Below are positions 24,241 through 34,616 of a stretch of DNA of 64,000 nucleotides, piece after piece. The position numbers and the translations under genes were made by a program. The stretch lies in the NCBI GenBank assembly GCA_018873245.2, contig JAEMBT020000002.1, positions 11,530,001-11,594,000 of the forward strand. Reading direction: 5' to 3'. Under the pieces are notes generated by a model that was given only the letters and a program-made list of their open reading frames with translations, had not been told where the DNA came from and ran no database searches. Each line of letters opens with the position of its first letter. The first letter of the stretch is position 1. The DNA is from Archegozetes longisetosus (Eukaryota > Arthropoda > Arachnida > Sarcoptiformes > Trhypochthoniidae).

Positions 24241-25401
24241 ATGGAAACCGATTCGCAACAGTCAGATGACAGCAAGAAGAAAAGCATTGATTCTTCGAAC
24301 TCACTACCGATTCCATGGTATCTCTTTTCATCATCTATTAATACACTATTGTTACGAGCATTTTCAAAATGTTTTTATTATAAAGGCTTGAAAAATATCG
24401 TCCGATTGAGTTCAAGGACGTTGTCGGCAATAAAGAAGCGATTTCTCGGTTCGATGTTTTCGCCCAAAAGGGAAACGTTCCGAATGTGATCCTTTCGGGT
24501 CCGCCCGGAGTTGGAAAAACCACTGTAATTATAATTATTGATCTGTTTTTCTATTAATACTGAAATTAATGCATTAAAATATGAATTGAATTAACAGACA
24601 ATTCTTTGTTTGGCGCGGGCTCTATTAGGACCTAATTATAAGGAAGCAGTTCTTGAATTGAACGCATCCAATGACAGAGGCATTGATGTGGTTCGCAATA
24701 AGATCAAGATGTTTGCTCAGACAAAAGTGACTTTACCTAATGGCAGGCACAAGATAGTAATTCTCGATGAGGCCGACAGCATGACGGAAGGCGCACAGCA
24801 GGCGTTGAGACGAACTATGGAAATATATTCAAAGACAACACGTTTTGCCTTAGCCTGTAATACATCTGAAAAGATCATAGAACCCATTCAGTCCAGGTGT
24901 GCTGTCATCAGGTTCACCAAACTAACTGATGAACAAATTGCTGCTAAAATAATGGATATTTGTAAAAAGGAGAATTTACAATTTAACAACGAGGGAATTG
25001 AAGCCGTCGTGTTCACAGCACAGGGTGATATGAGACAAGCCATTAATAATCTTCAGTCAACAACTGATGGCTTCGGGTTTATTAATAGCGACAATGTGTT
25101 CAAAGTTTGTGACGAACCGCATCCTCTTTTCATCAAAGATATGTTGAAGTATTGTCTCGATAACAATATTGACGAAGCCTACAAAATAATGTCCAACTTA
25201 TATAAATTGGGATATTCTCCTGAAGATATCATAACTAATATATTTCGTGTCACTAAAACTTATGCACTGCCGGAGTACTTGAAATTAGAATTTATAAAAG
25301 AGGTCGGATACACACACGTGCGAATTGCACAGGGAGTCAATTCATTACTTCAATTGTCGGCATTAGTCGCTAGACTTTGCAAAAAGACTTTAAAATCGTG
25401 A
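24241..25401 (+). CDS. RFC2: Replication factor C subunit 2 (clamp loader ATPase)
   Basis: Three exons, 24241-24317, 24386-24524 and 24598-25401, give 339 residues (human RFC2 354). The RFC complex loads the PCNA sliding clamp onto primed DNA. Visible features: WLEKYRP near the N-terminus, Walker [10 protein letters not shown] about 64-72, [18 protein letters not shown], Walker [22 protein letters not shown] about 126-145, the arginine-finger SRC motif in EPIQSRCAV near 170, sensor 2 region [16 protein letters not shown], and the C-terminal collar helices. [11 protein letters not shown] followed by [11 protein letters not shown] identifies subunit 2 rather than RFC4 or RFC5. Its stop codon lies 6 bp from that of the convergent CCDC74-like gene. 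Confidence 0.96.
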
Positions 25402-25407
25402 ATCAAA

Positions 25408-26291
25408 TTATTTGCTATTTGTAATTCGTGGTAAACTACAAGCACTTTGTTTTTTGTTGTTCGTGCTCTTATATATTTGGTTAAAAGTTTCACTAAAATC
25501 TCCGATCGGTGGAGAGGACACTAAATAAGCATTGCTCAATTCATTAATTGATGCTCCTTTTTCTCTTGAATCTTTTCTTCTTAACTTTTGTAATTCATTT
25601 TGTAAAACAGCGTTCATTTTGAGCGTCTCTCCCAAAGCAAATCTCAATCTTTTGACTTCGTTTTCTAATTTGCTGATGTGTTCGCTTATTTCTGGCGGTA
25701 AACTACCTGTTGTTGGAAAACAAGTTTGAAACAAGTCATCAAAGGATCAGTGTTTACCTTTTATTATCGGCATTATAACTATTTGATCTTTGGTTAAAGA
25801 TTGAGTTTGTTGTGGCGATAGAGAGGCACCAATTATTAGTTCGAACTGTAAATCTAGTTATATATTCACATTAAAAAATAAGAAATCAACTTAATAAATG
25901 ATCGGTTTATACCTCTATTTTTTCTTTTCAAGTCTTCCAATTCATTGTGCAGACACTTAAGTAGACTCTGAGAGTGCTCTTTAACAAATGCTAGATTTTT
26001 TTCGAGCTGCTTAACTCTCAGATTTGGATCAATTCCATTACAAGATAAGTCTTCATTGCTGTCAGCACTATCATTATTTGAGGTGTTATTATTTTCGACT
26101 TCGTTATTTTCAGCAGGAACCGGAGAGCTGTCGCATCTGGCGATTGGCGGCAATCTTGTGCTTTTTTTGGTAAGAAATGAGTTGAGCTTTCGTTTACTGT
26201 TGTTTTCAGCATATGCAAGACGGGAACTAAATTGTTGATGAGGTAGAGAATGAGAATCTAAGAGAGCAGTTGAAGTGGACGCGCTCTCCAT
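25408..26291 (-). CDS. CCDC74/CCDC92-family coiled-coil protein
   Basis: Three exons, 26291-25913, 25853-25758 and 25706-25408, give 257 residues. An unstructured Ser/Asn-rich N-terminus precedes a coiled coil around 95-135 (KQLEKNLAFVKEHSQSLL, then LEDLKRKN) that continues across the splice as RDLQFELII. This follows the CCDC74 pattern LEKSLQFL...LKREN-KDLRYKLIM. The acceptor at 25854-25855 is preferred over one 7 nt further in because it restores this match. A second coiled coil near 165-205 (EHISKLENEVKRLRFALGET) corresponds to the conserved C-terminal block. In vertebrates the family is tied to centrosomes and cilia. Function here is not shown by the sequence. Confidence 0.75.
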
Positions 26292-27146
26292 TAGTCATTA
26301 CTCGACTAAAAATTTGTTAGCCTAATCTAACCTTTGAAGCAGTAAAATAATTACAGGGTTGTTTCTATGTACTGAACATTGAGTTTACGTATTATTTATA
26401 ATGCAGAATAAGATCCAATCAATATAGTTGTCATAGAAATACAGTGATCACAATTGCATTAAATGCTAAATGATATTCTTATATGAGTACAGTATATCTT
26501 TAACTTAATGTATACAATAATAAATCGTCAATTTGTTAGACATGATGCACTGAACTGAAACTATGTCACTCACCAATAGTGTTATTGCTTTGTACAATAT
26601 TTGCTCCACTATTGTACAGTTAAATCAATCACATTCGAACCACTTAAGTAGAACTAAATCGATTTTGTTTATGACTACTTTTCACTACCCAATCGTTTGA
26701 GAAAAACCTACTTGCAACGTTCACACTCACAGAATCCGAATAAAACAATAAGAAACAATTACATCAATACTGATTGACAAACCGAAACATTTCATTGAGA
26801 AAATGTGTATCAATAACATATGTAACTGAAGTGTTGCATTCAATTGTTAATGAAATGAAATTTTGTTGTTTAGCTCATATAGTTTTTATTTAGGTCTGTT
26901 TATTTATCATATATCATATTTATGGTACATACGAATTCTATGTACAACTCTTTATTTAATTAGATGGTAAAATTCTTTGATGGAAATTCGCATAAATATG
27001 TCGATGAGATCTATTGAGTCAATTCATTCATTTCTAAAGTTTATTTGAATGAAATAAAGTAAGCGAAATACGCGTTTTTAAGCGTTAAAATATGTAACTT
27101 ATGTATAAAGCAATTAATAAAAGCTATGTTAAGCGATAAATTACAA
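26292..27146. other. Spacer between CCDC74-like gene and Lis-1 3' end
   Basis: 855 bp of AT-rich sequence, containing the CCDC74-like promoter side and the Lis-1 3' UTR. No open frame or repeat of note. Confidence 0.5.
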
Positions 27147-30100
27147 TCAGCGACATTCCCATATCTTGACAGTTTGATCTACGGAACCACTTACAACGTA
27201 TGGAGAAGTTGGATGAAAATCTGTTAGTTCATTACAAAAACACTCATTTAGAATTCAAGCCAATTGAAAATCAATATTAAAACTGATATTTTTATAATTA
27301 CCTAATGAGGTACAGAAGTGGTTGTGAGCGTTCTCCAGAGTTTTGTTCAGCCTTTTGTTGACTATATCCCATACTCTTAAAGTTTTATCGTCAGAAGCGC
27401 TGACTATATATTTGCCCCCTGGATGCCAAGTGACACCTCTGAGCCAATTGTCGTGACCTATTAAAGTGAAGAGACAAACGCCAACACTTACGTCCCATAC
27501 TTTTATCGTTTTGTCACGCGATCCACTGGCCAAAAATGGACCTACTAGTTTGTTGTTTCGCTTTATCTGTTAATTAAAACAAAAAAGAAAGATAAATACC
27601 ACAATAAAAATCATTCGAATGTGAAATCAATGCAGAATGGACAGCGTAGTGAGGAAAAAGCAAACATTTAATGTGGTAGCTATAATTCAATGTTGTTTTT
27701 ATAAAGATATGACTTTATAACTTACATCATCTGATGCTTCATTGATAGAATTAGAAGCCGTGTCAGGCGCCCAAGCGATACATTCGACAGTGTGGTCGTG
27801 ATCTTTTAGAGTAACTTTAATATCACCGTTTGCTACAATATGTTCACTCGCACTAAGATTCCATATTATTATAGTCTATAAAAAACGAAAGTTTTCAAAG
27901 ATCTAGCTAATTGTTAAAATCAAAAAAGATAATTGATTTACATGATCTTTAGAACAAGTGGCCATAAGAGTTCCATCTTTACTAACTCTGACCATTTTGA
28001 CCCAGTCTCTGTGTCCCGAAAATGTTTTGATACAATAGCCAGTCATGACTTCCCACATTTTGACAGTTTTGTCTCGAGAACATGAAACTAAATGATCGCC
28101 AGCCGGTAGAAAAGTAACAGATGAGACATTATGGTCGTGACCGTGTAATGTTTTGATACACAAATAAGTTTGAAAGTCCCACAATTTAATAGTCATATCG
28201 GCGGAGCTGGAGGCGAGGATTTTGCCGTTCGAATTGAAAGCTATGTCTTGGACAGAATCTGTGTGTCCTTTCAATGTTCGTTCGTAATCACCAGTTTCGT
28301 AGTCCCATATCTTGATAGTGGCGTCTTCGCTCGCAGATACAAAACATACTATTATAGGATGAAAAATAACTCTACTGACAGGAGCTCTATGACCCTGTAG
28401 CGTAAACCGTTCTGGAGGTCTAGGAATCCATTCTGTTGGTGATCTTTTGTCTCTCATGGGCGCGCCTGATATATACTCTTTTTCTACTTCTCGAAGCTTT
28501 TCTTCTAATTCAGTTATTTTCTTAACTAATCTTATGACTGACGTCCACTTTTTCTCCAAAATTCCAGACTGTGTTCTATCGACATCATTAGGCTATAAAC
28601 GTAACATTCAATCATTTAATTGAGATTAATGATAGAAAAATTAAGAAATTATTTTTAAAATTTGTCAGATTTGTTACCAGTTTTGCTTCTCTTTTGAAAG
28701 CATCTAAAGCATCGTTGAAACCACATGAAGATAAATAATCAGCAATCGCACAATTCCTGTAATCGTTTCAATAAATAAGTTGAATATTTAAACAAAAATT
28801 GAGTTACGAAATTAAGTACTTCTAAAAATATCGGATTAAAAAAGATTAGGAAGAGACATATTTATTTACATAAGTATTTCTAATATTCACTAATCGTTCA
28901 CAATTAGGAAATACATTTATCGTTATCTCAATCTTTAATTGGGCTGACAAACAATTTATTTGTGTATGTAACAAATTTAACAGATACTAATATTTTTTTC
29001 TCAATTAAAATGTATTAGATGCGAATGCAGTGTCATATTAATCTTTTTTCAAATCTTCTTAAGAATGACTATTTGGTCACTAAACCCAAATTCAATTCAA
29101 GTTTATTTTTAATTCTTGTTCAAATTTATAAATAACTTGTCATTAATATTATTGTTTGAAATAAAATATGCGATAATACCAGCATTAAGTTCATTAAATT
29201 GATTCATTTATGATCGAAACTAAGTTTCATATCATTGATCATTGTATGAAAATATTGTGCGTTTGTATTAATATATTATCCAAAAATCAATATTTCAAAA
29301 ACTAGTCTTGAAATGAGACCACTTTAAATAATTTGACGAAAATTGTGGCTAAATATATGAGAATCTGATAAACAATAGAAATTAGTTTTTTAAACTCAAA
29401 ATACAATATTATTTTGAGTGAATTATAAAAATTGAAATTTTATATTTAAAAAGTGGAATCTCTAAAAATAGTGTTTAACTGTGGCCTTAATGCAAAACTT
29501 GATTCGAAATATTGAATAAAGAAACAAATGAAAGTATATGCGGTCAAGCGATTAGTTTTCAATTGTCAAATACGAGTCAATTCAGCTGAAAACCAATTTC
29601 CAATTAAATAGTTTGCAGAAACGTTGACACAAAGTTTGACTTGAAAACCGCTTTTAAAAATAAATTCAACAGTCAAGTAAATGAATAGTTCGCAAGTTGG
29701 ACCCCAACTGCTCGTTCGCTCAGGAGTAATCGAAGCGTTAGGTCGAAAAAATTATGTGAAATCTGATACGGAATCTAGATAACTAAACACAATTTATGCA
29801 GAGGCACACAAACTGATAGCGCGAATGAATTAAACAGACGTCAACCGGAAACTGAGAGCCACTCAGAGAACTGAAAATGCCAAATAGCTTTGAATGGAGT
29901 GAAAGGTCCACACAATAAATATTTTGTTATTGCTTTGCCTCAGTAAATAACATTTTACAAGCTTCAGGTCTTGTTAGACGACAATACAAGTGCACTCAGT
30001 AGAATATCCAAATTAATGTTTGAGCCAAACACTCATAAAGACATAATATGAGTTTAGTCTGTTTTCAGATGTTCATCTTTACGTAGTTATCTCTACTGCC

Positions 30101-33100
30101 ACATCAAACATATGAAAGCTTTTATAAATCTAACTGATTCGCTTCTATTCATTTAATCACTTAAATGAGTAACTGTTTATGGTTCTAAAGGTTACAACAA
30201 TTAGTCGAGTCTTATTGCAGACCATGAATAATTATGTATTTAATACATATTGCAACTCAAAATAAACTTGATTTCATTAAAATTCATGCTTAATACATGG
30301 ATTTGGATTGGATTCAGCTAAACTAATCAAGTAGGCAGATGCCTCTAAAATTGTTTCATGAGATAAGATTGAGTTCATGTTAATTTCGAGAGTTTCAGAA
30401 TATCACACGAGTATCTAATCCACAATTTTCTTATTTAGAGAAAAATACTAAAAGTAAATGATGTCTCCTTAAAATCGGAAGGCAACTGGTATTGAACTTG
30501 TAGTGTATTATCGAAGTTGACACCAAAATATGAACTTAAAAGATTGTGATTTGTTAAAACATCGTTTAGTTAAATGATAAGATGTTAATTTTTTGCATAC
30601 AAGTTTCGATAGTAATCAACTTCTATTTGAGGATCTAATTTGAGATTTCATTTTGATATCAGTTTGAAATTATCAATAAATATCTCAAAACCTCATCTAA
30701 AACTCACTGTCTTATGGACTAAAGGTTAAATAATTTGCACTTAAATTCTAAATTGAGCTTTCAAGGCAATTATTGAACCTTATATGCAATTAATTAACGT
30801 TAATTGCAATAGGCTTGACATATAAAACAGTATTCATAAGATACTGCAAAGTTATCAAGTATTAGAAGTAGCATATATTTAAAGCGCGTTAATGCCAACC
30901 CAAATAAATGATATATTTCAATGTATTTTTATAAATCATTTTAGCACTCAATACAGCAGAACAAATGCAAGGCCATACTACAAAACTGCTTACATCTCAG
31001 TCAAATATGTACCTATTTATTACAACTACAATAACCATACAATTTGATAATCAAAAAGTGTATACTTGTTGAAAGTTCATGTCTTTATTGGATGTTCAAT
31101 TAGAAGAGTTCAAATTGAGTGTACGCTTTTAATCAGTACACACTACAAGTTCCATAAGATGCAGTTCGGGTGAAAGTCTTTTGTAACTTAATCATAACAA
31201 AAGCCATTTAAGTTCTTTGTTTTAAAGAGGCAAGTGAACAGGAGTTTGACCTCTGATTAGATCTAGATTACGAATAGTCTGAGACCAAACGATATAACTC
31301 GAAATGAGTTAGTGTTTACAAAAATAATTTCAAAATAAGTTTTCATAAATCAGGTTATTGTGTAAAATAGGCATTTTTAATGCATTTTAAAAGTGACTAT
31401 AAATGAGAACTGGCTATAAGTATAAAACGTCAAAGCATTGAAGTAGTCAACTATTTGTTGTTAAAAAATACGATAATCATATGAGATTAGATTACTTAAA
31501 TTAAAAATTATACAAAACTATTCATTTCCAGCACATGATACGTAAGTAACGCCCACTGAATAAAAGCTTATCTTCAAAGCACTCATTGTGGTTTCGAGAC
31601 TCAAATTTTCGATAAAATCATAGTTACTATTACCACATCAGTATTTATTGATAAAATGCACGCATTCACACTAATGGTCAAACATTTGAAGTATTCTTAA
31701 CTTATATTGTTTTCTAAGTAAACAAAAGTTTATTCTTCAAATATGATCAATCTATCAATTACTCGTCTTATATCTCGATTCAAGATTGTGTCGGATTATA
31801 GAGTCACGAGTTAAAAGAAAACTTTAAAAAAGTGCAAAAATTAAACACAAATGCATTATAAGTATAGATGAAAACAAAAGAACAATCACGAGTCAAGATT
31901 CTTGACCTAAATATACCTTAAAGCGAATAAATTGCAAGTGGAAGTATTTAAAAAGTATTTTAAAAGCTAAGACTTAAGACTCAATCAGACCCTTATTACT
32001 ATCTAATGAACATTTGTTAGTCATAAGCAATTAGTAATTGATTTGTTGTTTCCTAACTGTTCAACAGCTCATAATTGCTTGCTTTCCATTATTAGATTTT
32101 TTTCAGAACTATTTCAAGTGTTTAAAGCTATCAAAAATTATAATATAATTGTGATGAAGAAACAAAAAAAATGCTGGCCTTAATTGTATGTGAGACAAAA
32201 TTAGGAGATAATGAAACTCACTATAAATATAACAGATCCAAACAAAACAATACGACTGCACAAATGGGAGCGCTTTTGATTAAAGTTATGCATTAAATCA
32301 ACAGAATTAGGATAATTAAAACCATTATAATAGTTGAAATGCTTCAAAACTGATCCTATTTGAGGACAATTCAATTTTGTCTCGCTATACATATATTTGG
32401 CAGCATATGAAAAAAATAGTAGAAGCAGTTGACTATCAATGTCAGGGTCGAAACATTTTTCTATCCAACTGTTCAACTCAAGAGATGTCTTATTATAAAG
32501 AGACAACTAATATAGAGTTTAGTTTATAAATAAGGGCATCAAAACAATTAATGCAATTATATATTAAACAATAACATCGTATAAGAGCAAAAGAATGAAA
32601 TTCAATTATTTTAAGAAAAGATGTCTCTTATCTCAACTATAATAGTGTATTGAAATGAAAAATTTCAACTCTAATAGTTATCAAAAATGAGAAGCAGTTC
32701 CCAACTGTAAATCAAGATTTTAAATCTTAACTCTTCATTCAAACAGTTATAAAGTTCAGTGACTCAAACAATAACTTCTTTTTTTTCATAAGAAATCGGA
32801 GAGTCGTCAGAGAGAGTTAACATTTGCACAAAATTGATACTAAACTAAGTCCCAAATGTTTGTAATCGATCCAAAATTGCTTTCATTTAAACCATATGAC
32901 AACTATGATAATCTAACGACTAGGAATGCATTTATTGTGAAATTATTTGTTGCAAAGCTATTAAATTGTGGTATGATTCGTATCAATAAATCACAGAACC
33001 GGTCCTCAGCGAAATCACGAAAATATTAATGTATTGAAAGCAAACTAAATTGTCAGTTCATATGAATATGAGCTGAAAAATTGGTCAAATTAACAATTAT

Positions 33101-33674
33101 GCTAAACTGAAACGCGCAAACATTTTAATTGATCTGTTCAAATTTTAGTGCGTATTATAAGAGTTATTACTTTAGTATATTATTATCGTATAAATTATAA
33201 CAATATATCCGCAATAAGCTGTTTAGTACTAATGCTGTTTCGACACTTAATCCATTTATAACTGCATTCGATTTAAAAACAATATCATGAATGACATACT
33301 TTTCTGGCATTTATTCATATATCAAATATTTACTTTTATATTGCATTTATTGGTATATCGATAGTAAAATCCCATAACAAATATAGACTTATGTGTTTAT
33401 CCTTCTTTCATATCAAATATTTTTGTTAAATCGCTATTAAATCAGCGCTAATATAATATTATTAGAGATGAGACTCATTACTAAAATATCAATAAATGCA
33501 ATTCAATATTTGATATGAACACAGTTAGCAATTATTTTCATGTTATAATGACAAAAATACGATAAAAAAATTAGATAAAATATCGGTTGAAGTAAAAAAT
33601 CAATAATAAGTTAATATTAAGTATAGAAAGTGATTGACTCACAGCTCGTCGCGCTGTCGTTGAGTTAAAACCAT
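27147..33674 (-). CDS. Lis-1: Lis-1 (PAFAH1B1), dynein regulator
   Basis: Six coding exons: 33674-33643, 28756-28678, 28592-27942, 27875-27726, 27566-27302, 27220-27147; phases agree, 416 residues (human 410). Lis-1 binds dynein and is needed for nuclear migration, spindle positioning and neuronal transport. The LisH domain is split: the first exon encodes [11 protein letters not shown] and the second continues [14 protein letters not shown] short coiled coil follows ([22 protein letters not shown]), then WIPRPPERF and seven WD40 repeats (for example [29 protein letters not shown]), ending [11 protein letters not shown]. The first exon is only 32 nt and lies beyond a 4.9 kb intron. I placed it from the conserved N-terminus, its GTGAGT donor and exact phase. 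Complete. Confidence 0.95.
28757..33642. other. Lis-1 first intron, 4.9 kb
   Basis: By far the longest intron in the window; most others are 60-120 nt. AT-rich with no repeat I can define. It contains one minus-strand open frame at 32201-32506, listed separately. Long first introns often hold regulatory elements, but none is recognisable here. Confidence 0.7.
32201..32506 (-). CDS. Possible orphan terminal exon or small gene in Lis-1 intron
   Basis: An open frame of about 100 codons on the same strand as Lis-1. It begins at a non-ATG codon right after a plausible acceptor (tatattag), so if real it would be a last exon rather than a whole gene. Composition is more protein-like than other intronic frames: several Cys and Trp, and a stretch [20 protein letters not shown]. 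It ends in a strongly hydrophobic C-terminus ([16 protein letters not shown]) that would fit a tail anchor or GPI-attachment signal. I do not recognise the family and found no partner exon upstream. It could be chance. Confidence 0.25.
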   Translation of the reverse strand: MSLYNKTSLELNSWIEKCFDPDIDSQLLLLFFSYAAKYMYSETKLNCPQIGSVLKHFNYYNGFNYPNSVDLMHNFNQKRSHLCSRIVLFGSVIFIVSFIIS

Positions 33675-34616
33675 TTTCATGTTTTTCTATAGTAATTAAT
33701 CGCAATTCACATCAAAATTACAAAATTAATAATCATTTAACAAACATGTGAGCAATTAATTCATATAAATATTAATAAATATCTATCTCAATATCAATAT
33801 TGAATCGAATATTTGGCAAAAACACGATCACAATAGCTGTCAATCGATTAGTAGCGAAATTAATTGACAACGAATACAATCAATTTATAAATCTATTTAT
33901 TCTGTTGGTGCCTCTTCAAAAGTAGTTATTATTAAATTATAAAACGCAACTAATTCTCAGTTCAATTGGCTCTTCTCTCTCTCCCTTTCCTTCTAGTCTT
34001 CACTTCAATAATACTTTTCTACTATTTTTGTAGAAATCATTGACTCAACCGAAAAGATGGTCGACTAATGACGTAATTTCTTAATGCCTGAAATATGCTA
34101 AATAAACTACGTTAACGTCTACAAAGTACTGAACGATAGTGAAAACCTATTCTGCTCTTATTTAGGGCCCTATTGCTTCTGTTTACGTTGTTTGTGTTCT
34201 ATTTATGTAGAATTAAGTTTATGACACACTTTCAAACAGATGGCACAACCATTCATTAAATATTTGTTGGCAATTATTAATTTTACAGTTTATTAATAAC
34301 TACTTAAATAGAAATAATGATTTAGTTGTTTTCCTTGAAATTTAATAGACCATTGGTTCATATTCACTGTAAAAGTAGTATATAATTACCATTAATTTGA
34401 AATAACTTAGTAAAAGTTTTAGAAATAAAAACTTTAGCACTAAATACGAAATAATGGACTGAACTTTTATTTTTGATTTACAATTTCCATACAAATCTAT
34501 AAATTTAAAGCAGACTAAAAAATCTTTACATCGATTATAAGAAATAATTAAAACAATAACGCCTTTTACACAGTTTTAAAATTTGACATTTCAAATAACA
34601 TGTTTAAAATAATTTT
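33675..34616. other. Spacer upstream of Lis-1, with pyrimidine-rich tract
   Basis: 942 bp between the Lis-1 start codon and the stop codon of the BRC-motif gene. It should include the Lis-1 promoter and the 3' UTR of the neighbouring gene. The only visible feature is the CT-rich tract at about 33971-34010. Confidence 0.5.
33971..34010 (-). promoter_or_regulatory. GAGA-rich tract upstream of Lis-1
   Basis: Read on the minus strand, about 300 bp upstream of the Lis-1 ATG, the sequence is purine-rich with an uninterrupted GAGAGAGA run. GAGA elements mark many arthropod promoters. Its position suits the Lis-1 promoter, but function is inferred only from composition. Confidence 0.3.

Noticed and set aside
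25758..25853. Alternative acceptor 7 nt into the middle exon of the CCDC74-like gene
   Set aside because: It also leaves an open frame, but the upstream acceptor restores the family pattern RDLQFELII and keeps the next exon in phase.
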